Part shown: piece by piece, positions 14,904-20,229 of the stretch | Layout: each line of letters starts with the position of its first letter | Position numbering within the stretch: the first letter of the stretch is position 1 | Assembly: GCA_002254595.1 (NCBI GenBank) | Contig: NJEH01000002.1 | Span: 1 to 20,229 of the forward strand | Length of the DNA: 20,229 bases | Direction: 5' to 3' | From: Thermofilum sp. ex4484_15 | GTDB lineage: Archaea > Thermoproteota > Thermoprotei > Thermofilales > EX4484-15 | Program-made: the position numbers and the translations under genes | The notes under the pieces: model-generated | The model's input: only the letters and a program-made list of their open reading frames with translations | What the model was told of the DNA's origin: nothing | Databases searched by the model: none

Positions 14904-14904
14904 A

Positions 14905-16089
14905 ATGAGCGGGAATAAGGTATTAGGTTTAAGCGGTAATGAAGCCGTAGCTTATGCCATTAAACAAGCTAACGTAGACGTTATAGCTGCATATCCTATA
15001 ACTCCGCAGACTATAATAGTTGAGAGATTAAGCGAATATGTAAATAACGGGGAATTAAATGCTGCATTTATACCGGTGGAGAGCGAGCATTCAGCTATTT
15101 CTACTTGTGTAGGGGCTTCCTTAACAGGTGCTAGGGTATTTACTGCTACTTCTAGTCAAGGGTTAGCGTTAATGCATGAGATATTGCACATAGCGGCTTC
15201 ACTAAGGGCACCCATAGTCATGGCTATAGCTAATAGGGCCTTAAGCGCGCCTATAAATATCCATTGCGATCATTCGGACATCATGAACGCTAGGGATACC
15301 GGTTGGATAATAATGTTCGCTGAAAACGTACAAGAGGCTTATGATTTAGTACTTCAAGCGTTTAAGATAGCTGAATCCCATGAAGTTTTACTACCGGTAG
15401 CGGTTAACCTCGATGGTTTCATACTTTCCCATAGCTTAGAGGGCGTTAATGTATTAGATGACGATGAGGTAAGTAAGTTCTTACCGAAGAGACAACCTAT
15501 TTATCCCGTAGATTTCGAGAAACCCGTAACTTATGGTCCACTAGCTTTACCGGATTACTTCTTCGAAATAAAGAGGCAACAAGCTGAAGCTATGGAAGGA
15601 GCTAAGCCGGTAATAGAAAGAGTAGGCATTGAGTACGGTAAATTAAGTAATAGGGAGTATAAGCCTATTAAAGCGTTCGGTATGGAGGACGCGGAGGTAG
15701 CTGTAGTCGCTTTAGGTTCCTCGGTAGGCACTTTAAGGGCCGTAGCGAGGAGGTTCAGGAAGAAAGGGAGGAAGATAGGGGTACTAGGACTTACTCTATT
15801 TAGGCCCTTCCCTAGGGAGGAACTAATTAAGTACCTAGAGGGCGTTAAGGTACTGATAATCCTAGATAGGGCTATTAGTTACGGTTCAAGCGGAGGACCG
15901 TTATACTTAGAGATAGCAGGAGTCTTATATAGGAGCGGTTTAAGGCCGATAGTGTTAAATGTAATCTACGGTTTAGGTGGTAGGGATCTAAGGCCATCCG
16001 ATGTAGAGGCTATATATGAAGAGGGCTTTAAATGCGCTGAAAGGGGGAGGGCTGAAAGGGAATTATTATGGGTAGGTGTAAGAGAGTAA
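14905..16089 (+). CDS. porA: Pyruvate:ferredoxin oxidoreductase alpha subunit
   Basis: This is the alpha chain (394 residues from the ATG), with the pyrimidine-binding domain for thiamine diphosphate. Signatures are GNEAVAYAIKQANVDVIAAYPITPQT near the start, PVESEHSAI (with the conserved Glu), TATSSQGLALMHE and NRALSAPINIHCDHSD. The C-terminal half is a transketolase-like domain. A GTG nine bases earlier is possible, but the ATG at 14905 has GGAGG nine bases upstream, just after the porD stop. A 2-ketoisovalerate enzyme would look similar; pyruvate is favoured by the overall match. Confidence 0.94.
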   Translation: MSGNKVLGLSGNEAVAYAIKQANVDVIAAYPITPQTIIVERLSEYVNNGELNAAFIPVESEHSAISTCVGASLTGARVFTATSSQGLALMHEILHIAASLRAPIVMAIANRALSAPINIHCDHSDIMNARDTGWIIMFAENVQEAYDLVLQAFKIAESHEVLLPVAVNLDGFILSHSLEGVNVLDDDEVSKFLPKRQPIYPVDFEKPVTYGPLALPDYFFEIKRQQAEAMEGAKPVIERVGIEYGKLSNREYKPIKAFGMEDAEVAVVALGSSVGTLRAVARRFRKKGRKIGVLGLTLFRPFPREELIKYLEGVKVLIILDRAISYGSSGGPLYLEIAGVLYRSGLRPIVLNVIYGLGGRDLRPSDVEAIYEEGFKCAERGRAERELLWVGVRE

Positions 16090-16104
16090 AGGGGTGTATA
16101 GGTT

Positions 16105-17028
16105 ATGTCCTTTATTAAGACCATTAAGGATATACCTAAAGAGGAGTACTTAGCCCCAGGACATAGGTTATGTGCGGGATGTGGCGCCGCTATAGCCATT
16201 AGATTAGCCCTCAAGGCTTTAAGGGGGCCTACAGTAATAGTAAACGCTACGGGTTGTATAGAAGTAGCTACCACCATTTACCCCTACACTAGCTGGAGGG
16301 TACCCTGGATTCACGTAGCTTTCGAGAATGCAGCAGCCGTAGCAAGCGGGGTAGCGGAAGCTTTTAAGATCATGGAGAAGAAGTACGGCGTTAAGAGGCC
16401 CGATGTGATCGCTATAGGAGGGGATGGCGGTACCTTCGATATAGGGCTTCAAGCCCTTTCGGGGGCTTTAGAAAGGGGACATAAAATGCTTTACATATGT
16501 TACGATAATGAAGCTTACATGAATACTGGGATCCAAAGGTCAGGGGCTACCCCTAGAGGAGCGGCTACTACTACTAGCCCAGCGGGTAGGGTAATACCTG
16601 GTAAGCTGGAGAGGAAGAAGGACTTAATAGAGATAGCCGTAGCTCATGGAGTACCTTACGCAGCTACAGCTTCAATAGCTTATCCCGTGGATTATATAAA
16701 TAAAGTAAGGAAGGCCTTAGAGACCGAGGGACCTACGGTAATACACGTCCTTACTCCTTGTGTCCCCGGATGGCGTATAGATCCTAGCCAGACTATAACT
16801 ATAGCTAGGTTAGCGGTAGAGACCTTAGTCTTCCCAGTTTACGAAGTGGAGAACGGTAAATATAGGATTAACGTAATGGTTAAAAAGCCAAAGCCATTAG
16901 AGGAATACCTTAAGTTACAGGGTAGATTTAAGCACTTACTCCTACCAGAGAATAAGTGGTTACTCGATAAGCTAAAGGAAGATGTTAAGTGGAAGTGGGA
17001 GAGGTTACTTAAATTAAGTAATCTTTAG
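16105..17028 (+). CDS. porB: Pyruvate:ferredoxin oxidoreductase beta subunit
   Basis: This 307-residue chain binds the thiamine diphosphate phosphates and an [4Fe-4S] cluster. The cluster ligands are probably C23 and C26 (LCAGCG), C51 (ATGC) and C219 (TPCVPGW). The thiamine motif is GDGGT (106-110), followed by YDNEAYMNTGIQRSG (133-147), which is typical of pyruvate-type beta chains. It lies 15 bases after porA and completes the gamma-delta-alpha-beta set. Two T runs follow its stop (17035-17040 and 17046-17050) and may end part of the transcription. Confidence 0.95.
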   Translation: MSFIKTIKDIPKEEYLAPGHRLCAGCGAAIAIRLALKALRGPTVIVNATGCIEVATTIYPYTSWRVPWIHVAFENAAAVASGVAEAFKIMEKKYGVKRPDVIAIGGDGGTFDIGLQALSGALERGHKMLYICYDNEAYMNTGIQRSGATPRGAATTTSPAGRVIPGKLERKKDLIEIAVAHGVPYAATASIAYPVDYINKVRKALETEGPTVIHVLTPCVPGWRIDPSQTITIARLAVETLVFPVYEVENGKYRINVMVKKPKPLEEYLKLQGRFKHLLLPENKWLLDKLKEDVKWKWERLLKLSNL

Positions 17029-17033
17029 AGGTT

Positions 17034-17050
17034 AATTTTTCCACGTTTTT
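17034..17050 (+). terminator. Possible T-rich terminator after porB
   Basis: Two runs of five or six T residues lie in the 40-base gap between porB and mtnP. Archaeal transcription can stop at such tracts without a hairpin. Read-through into mtnP is equally possible because mtnP has only a GGTG site and no well-placed TATA box. Confidence 0.3.
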
Positions 17051-17068
17051 AAATTAAGGTGTAGTCAG

Positions 17069-17887
17069 ATGCTTCCCGTCACTAGGATTAAGGCGGAAGT
17101 AGGCATAATAGGCGGCTCCGGATTATATAGTGTAGATTTCTTAAGGGAGTTAGGCGAGGAAAAGATAAGTACTCCTTACGGTCCTCCCTCTTCACCTATT
17201 AAGATAGCAGACTTCAAAGGTTTAAGAATAGCCTTCCTACCAAGACATGGTAGCGGTCACGTAATTCCTCCACACAAAATTAACTACCGTGCTAATATAT
17301 GGGCTTTAAAGGAATTAGGGGTTAAGGCTATAATATCAGTATCTGCCGTAGGTAGCCTTAGGGAGGATTACAAGCCGGGGGATTTCGTGTGTCCGGATCA
17401 GTTCATCGATATGACGAAAAACAGGGAATATACTTTTTTCGACGGTCCTTTAGTATGTCACTTCTCCATGGCAGATCCCTTTTGCGAGCCTTTAAGGAGG
17501 TTGATAATAGGTAGCGCTAAGCGTTTAGGTATAAAGATCCATGAGGGGGGAACTTACTTAGTGATAGAAGGGCCTAGGTTTTCGACTAGGGCCGAGTCCA
17601 TGTTGTGGAGGAAATGGGGCGCCGATATAGTAGGCATGACCTTAGTACCCGAAGTTACCTTAGCTAGGGAAGTAGGAATATGCTATGCTAATGTATCCAT
17701 GGTAACAGACTACGACGTATGGGCCGAGAAACCAGTTACGGCAGAGGAGGTAATTAAGGTGATGTCTGAGAACGTCAAGAAATGTAAATTATTGATTAAA
17801 GAATTACTAACGCATTTAGTTAAGGAGGGATTAAAGGCCTTGGAGGAGGATTACGAAGAATTATTGAAGAGGTCGTGTGTATGGTAG
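17069..17887 (+). CDS. mtnP: S-methyl-5'-thioadenosine phosphorylase
   Basis: It phosphorolyses methylthioadenosine, a by-product of polyamine synthesis from decarboxylated SAM, to adenine and methylthioribose 1-phosphate. At 272 residues it shows GIIGGSGLY (12-20), PRHGSGHVIPPHKINYRAN (about 58-76), VIEGPRFSTRAES and GMTLVPEVTLAREVGICYANVSMVTDYDVW. These are typical of the MTAP branch of the purine nucleoside phosphorylase family. The ATG has GGTG seven bases upstream. It overlaps ahcY, and together they remove two products of SAM use. Polyamine demand is also shown by the deoxyhypusine synthase in this window. Confidence 0.94.
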   Translation: MLPVTRIKAEVGIIGGSGLYSVDFLRELGEEKISTPYGPPSSPIKIADFKGLRIAFLPRHGSGHVIPPHKINYRANIWALKELGVKAIISVSAVGSLREDYKPGDFVCPDQFIDMTKNREYTFFDGPLVCHFSMADPFCEPLRRLIIGSAKRLGIKIHEGGTYLVIEGPRFSTRAESMLWRKWGADIVGMTLVPEVTLAREVGICYANVSMVTDYDVWAEKPVTAEEVIKVMSENVKKCKLLIKELLTHLVKEGLKALEEDYEELLKRSCVW

Positions 17888-19194
17888 TAATTAAGGATGA
17901 ATACGCTATAAAGGATCCCAGCTTAGCGGAGAAGGGTCTAACTAAGATATATTGGGCCCAAAGGCAAATGCCTGTACTAAGTAAGGTAAAGGAGGAATTT
18001 GAAAAGACTAAACCATTGGAGGGAATTACTATAAGCGGTAGCTTACACGTAACTAAGGAGACGGCGGTCTTAGTACTTACCTTAAAGGCTGGAGGGGCTA
18101 AGGTTTACTTGGCTCCTTCCAATCCCCTCTCCACTCAGGACGAAGTAGCAGCGGCCTTAGCTAGTTTAGGTATTCACGTTTATGCGTGGAGGAATATGAG
18201 CGTTAAAGAATATTTTTATGCTATAGTTAAGGCCGTTTCCAGTGGGCCGGACGTAACTTTAGACGATGGCGCGGACTTAACCGTAACATTACATAAGCTA
18301 TACTATGAGGAGGAAGCACCGGAACTTAAGGAGGTAAAAACAGACGTTAAGGAGGTAAAGGGAGTGGCCGATAAGGTAATAGGTGGTACCGAGGAGACTA
18401 CTACAGGGGTGCATAGACTTAAGGCCTTAGCCGAGGAGGGTAAATTACTTTATCCCATCATAGCGGTTAACGACTCGTTAACTAAGTACTTATTCGATAA
18501 CAGATATGGAACTGGACAGAGTACGTTAGACGGTATAATAAGGTCTACCGGTCTCCTACTCGCCGGTAAGGTAGTGGTTGTAGCCGGTTACGGCTGGTGC
18601 GGTAGAGGTATAGCTATGAGAGCTAAAGGAATGGGAGCTAGAGTAATAGTAACTGAGGTGGACCCTATAAAGGCACTCGAAGCGGTATTCGACGGTTTTG
18701 AGGTAAAGACCATGAAGGAAGCAGCTAAGGTAGGGGACTTATTCATAACTGCTACCGGCAACATAAACGTAATTAGGGCTGAACATTTTAAGTTAATGAA
18801 GGATGGAGCAGTCCTAGCTAATGCTGGGCATTTCAATGTAGAAATAAATTTATCGGATTTAAAGAGGCTAAGCAGAACTAGAAGGAAGGTAAATGAATTT
18901 GTAGAGGAATTCACCTTACTGGACGGTAGGAGGTTGTACCTATTAGCGGAGGGTAGGCTAGTTAATTTAGTAGCGGCTGAGGGCCATCCTAGTGAGGTTA
19001 TGGATATGAGCTTCTCTAACCAGGCTTTAGCTGTCAAATATCTACTAGATAATAAAGGTAAATTAAGTAAAACAGTACATAAGTTACCTTTAGAATTAGA
19101 TAAGAAGATAGCTTACTTAAAGCTAGAGAGTATGGGTATAAACGTAGATAAGCTTACTAAGGAACAAATAGAGTATTTGAAAGAATGGAGGTAA
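17881..19194 (+). CDS. ahcY: S-adenosylhomocysteine hydrolase
   Basis: It hydrolyses S-adenosylhomocysteine, the product of methyltransferases such as aKMT, to adenosine and homocysteine with bound NAD. The protein is 437 residues from ATG 17881. Landmarks are GGTEETTTGVHRL, the VNDSLTKYLFDNRYGTGQS segment with the catalytic Lys and Asp, and the NAD-binding GYGWCGRG (about 236-243). GHFNVEI and the C-terminal GHPSEVMDMSFSNQAL follow. The start is either GTG at 17875 or ATG at 17881, both inside mtnP. ATG is preferred because GAGGT lies seven bases upstream. The overlap suggests coupled translation. Confidence 0.96.
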   Translation: MVVIKDEYAIKDPSLAEKGLTKIYWAQRQMPVLSKVKEEFEKTKPLEGITISGSLHVTKETAVLVLTLKAGGAKVYLAPSNPLSTQDEVAAALASLGIHVYAWRNMSVKEYFYAIVKAVSSGPDVTLDDGADLTVTLHKLYYEEEAPELKEVKTDVKEVKGVADKVIGGTEETTTGVHRLKALAEEGKLLYPIIAVNDSLTKYLFDNRYGTGQSTLDGIIRSTGLLLAGKVVVVAGYGWCGRGIAMRAKGMGARVIVTEVDPIKALEAVFDGFEVKTMKEAAKVGDLFITATGNINVIRAEHFKLMKDGAVLANAGHFNVEINLSDLKRLSRTRRKVNEFVEEFTLLDGRRLYLLAEGRLVNLVAAEGHPSEVMDMSFSNQALAVKYLLDNKGKLSKTVHKLPLELDKKIAYLKLESMGINVDKLTKEQIEYLKEWR

Positions 19195-19216
19195 TAATAA
19201 GGTACCGGTAGGATAG

Positions 19217-19711
19217 ATGAAGTGGGTAGTAGCGGAGTACGAATATAAAGGGGATCCGAGGTCTTTAAGAAGCGCTTTAATATTAAGCCTCTTAGAGCTA
19301 AGTAAATCTTTAAGCGAGATCTTATTCTTCGGCGAGGACGGTAATCGAGGATTAAAAGCCCTTCGGTGTTATGAAGTTTACTTACGTAAGGAGGATATCA
19401 TTAGGCCTTTAAGTCCGCTAGATAGGTACTTCTTCGATTCGTACGGTAAATCCTTTAAATTAAATATAATAATCAAGGTAAAGTATACCATAACCCCATC
19501 GGTTAAATCTTCCAAGAGGAGGTTGAGGCCTGACGTACTTAACTTAAGGATTATAGGAAGAGGGGATAAATTAACCATTTATTCAACTTTAATGAAGGGT
19601 GTAGGGCATACTTTACCGGAGGATGTTATAATGGCCCTAGAAGGTAGAGTTAGAACGTATTTAGGTAGTCGTAACGAAGTAATAAGGAGATTAAGGATTA
19701 AAGTGATATAG
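19217..19711 (+). CDS. Uncharacterised 164-aa protein
   Basis: This soluble protein has no signal peptide, no membrane segment and no motif I recognise. It looks like an alpha/beta fold: a leading strand (KWVVAEYEYKG), a helix (RSALILSLLELSKSLSEILFF), then further strands (KLNIIIKVKYTI, VLNLRIIGRGDKLTIYST). The C-terminal part is basic (about 142-162). The ATG has a weak GGTAGGA site and lies 22 bases after ahcY, so it is probably the last gene of that transcript. Alternating strand patterns and no stop over 165 codons support a real gene. No function can be given. Confidence 0.75.
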   Translation: MKWVVAEYEYKGDPRSLRSALILSLLELSKSLSEILFFGEDGNRGLKALRCYEVYLRKEDIIRPLSPLDRYFFDSYGKSFKLNIIIKVKYTITPSVKSSKRRLRPDVLNLRIIGRGDKLTIYSTLMKGVGHTLPEDVIMALEGRVRTYLGSRNEVIRRLRIKVI

Positions 19712-19763
19712 GAACGTTAGTTAATAGATCATTGAAAACATTTAGCGTAATCCAATAAAAGAG

Positions 19764-19773
19764 TATTATATAA
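19764..19773 (+). promoter_or_regulatory. TATA-like box for the final secreted-protein gene
   Basis: TATTATATAA preceded by purine-rich AATAAAAGAG lies about 50 bases before the ATG at 19822, predicting a leader near 25 bases that holds GGTGA. A second A/T box (ATATAAAA, 19796-19803) is too close unless the message is leaderless. Confidence 0.45.
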
Positions 19774-19821
19774 CGAGGAACATTTATTAGCTGACATATA
19801 AAATTTACTCTCGGTGATACC

Positions 19822-20229
19822 ATGAGTAAGGTTATTCTACTACTTCCTATAATTTTACCCATAACCTTATTAGCAACGGCTTACGGTAATCCGGCAATTA
19901 CAGAATTAACGCCTCCACCGTTCCCCCCAATCCCCTTTATTCCTAAGCCCTCTACACCTCACCTAACCACCCCTACTACCTACGTCGTCTATTCCATTAG
20001 CCCTCCTCTCTGCGTTTATAACTTAACTACCCGCACTCCTTACACTTACTGTTGGTTGATAGTACCTAAGAATAACGTATGGTTGGTAAGGTATCTAGAC
20101 GCCTTAGGCTTAATGAGGGTAGAAAGTTGTGACTACTACTGTTACGCCATACCGGTAACTTACTTAAGTTACATCCTACCGGTCGTACCGTTTCCTCCAC
20201 CCCCCCTACCTAGTTTCAGCTACTATCTG
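19822..20229 (+). CDS. Proline-rich secreted protein, partial (runs off the window)
   Basis: The frame is open from ATG 19822 to the end of the window (136 codons, no stop), with GGTGA four bases before the start. Residues 1-21 form a signal peptide (K3, then a leucine and isoleucine core ending in ATAYG). A proline and threonine-rich stretch follows (TPPPFPPIPFIPKPSTP, about 30-46), then a compact region with five cysteines (C63, C77, C102, C106 and neighbours) and tyrosines. A second proline-rich block (FPPPPLP) lies at the edge. At least one N-x-T site (NLT) is present. I recognise no family. It is likely an extracellular or cell-surface protein stabilised by disulfides. Confidence 0.8.
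   Translation, partial: MSKVILLLPIILPITLLATAYGNPAITELTPPPFPPIPFIPKPSTPHLTTPTTYVVYSISPPLCVYNLTTRTPYTYCWLIVPKNNVWLVRYLDALGLMRVESCDYYCYAIPVTYLSYILPVVPFPPPPLPSFSYYL

Noticed and set aside
14896..14904. GTG start for porA nine bases before the ATG.
   Set aside because: It would leave no room for a ribosome binding site, whereas the ATG at 14905 has GGAGG at a good distance just after the porD stop.
18588..19037. Minus-strand frame of 149 codons inside ahcY.
   Set aside because: It is a shadow of a strongly conserved enzyme, with no matching leader or family features.
1..20229. CRISPR arrays, insertion sequences, integrase sites, toxin-antitoxin pairs or defence genes.
   Set aside because: No direct-repeat array, transposase, recombinase or known defence motif is present. 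Gene order is compact and housekeeping throughout.

Overview
The window reads as a chromosomal segment of a thermophilic archaeon, most likely a member of the Thermoproteota (TACK) group. The evidence is a tRNA-Cys with a short bulge-helix type intron, archaeal-type ValRS, adenylate kinase, UMP kinase and phosphopantetheine adenylyltransferase. There is also a deoxyhypusine synthase, an Lhr helicase, a stand-alone hexulose-phosphate synthase, a four-subunit 2-oxoacid:ferredoxin oxidoreductase and a close match to the crenarchaeal lysine methyltransferase aKMT. TATA-like boxes and GGTG/GAGGT ribosome binding sites precede many genes, and TTG starts are common. I cannot name the genus.

Layout. 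(1) 49-136: tRNA-Cys(GCA) with a 12-nt intron, convergent with a leftward operon. (2) 4698 down to 156, minus strand: hps, adkA, a 124-aa orphan, a GPN-loop GTPase, pyrH and a 430-aa secreted orphan. This is a nucleotide-supply theme (ribulose monophosphate route, AMP and UMP kinases) with a GTPase and unknowns attached. (3) 4797-7536, plus strand: aKMT, deoxyhypusine synthase, a GlcNAc-1-phosphate transferase-like membrane enzyme and a 69-aa membrane protein. Protein modification and surface glycosylation sit together here. (4) 13816 down to 7520, minus strand: hsp20, valS, lhr and coaD; the last three are tightly packed or overlapping, and the tail of coaD overlaps the 69-aa gene. (5) 14026-19711, plus strand: porG-porD-porA-porB for ferredoxin-linked oxidation of pyruvate to acetyl-CoA, then mtnP and ahcY (overlapping; both clear by-products of S-adenosylmethionine), then a 164-aa orphan. 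(6) 19822 to the window edge: the start of a proline-rich secreted protein.

No mobile element, CRISPR array, phage gene or toxin-antitoxin pair is visible. Most of the window is core metabolism and information processing. The best leads are local. The GPN GTPase has its P-loop upstream of any standard start codon, with an ACG at the expected position. The tRNA intron is held by the anticodon loop itself. ValRS carries HIGA in place of HIGH. Hairpins overlie the ribosome binding sites of valS and of the secreted orphan. Four orphan proteins sit in conserved-looking contexts.
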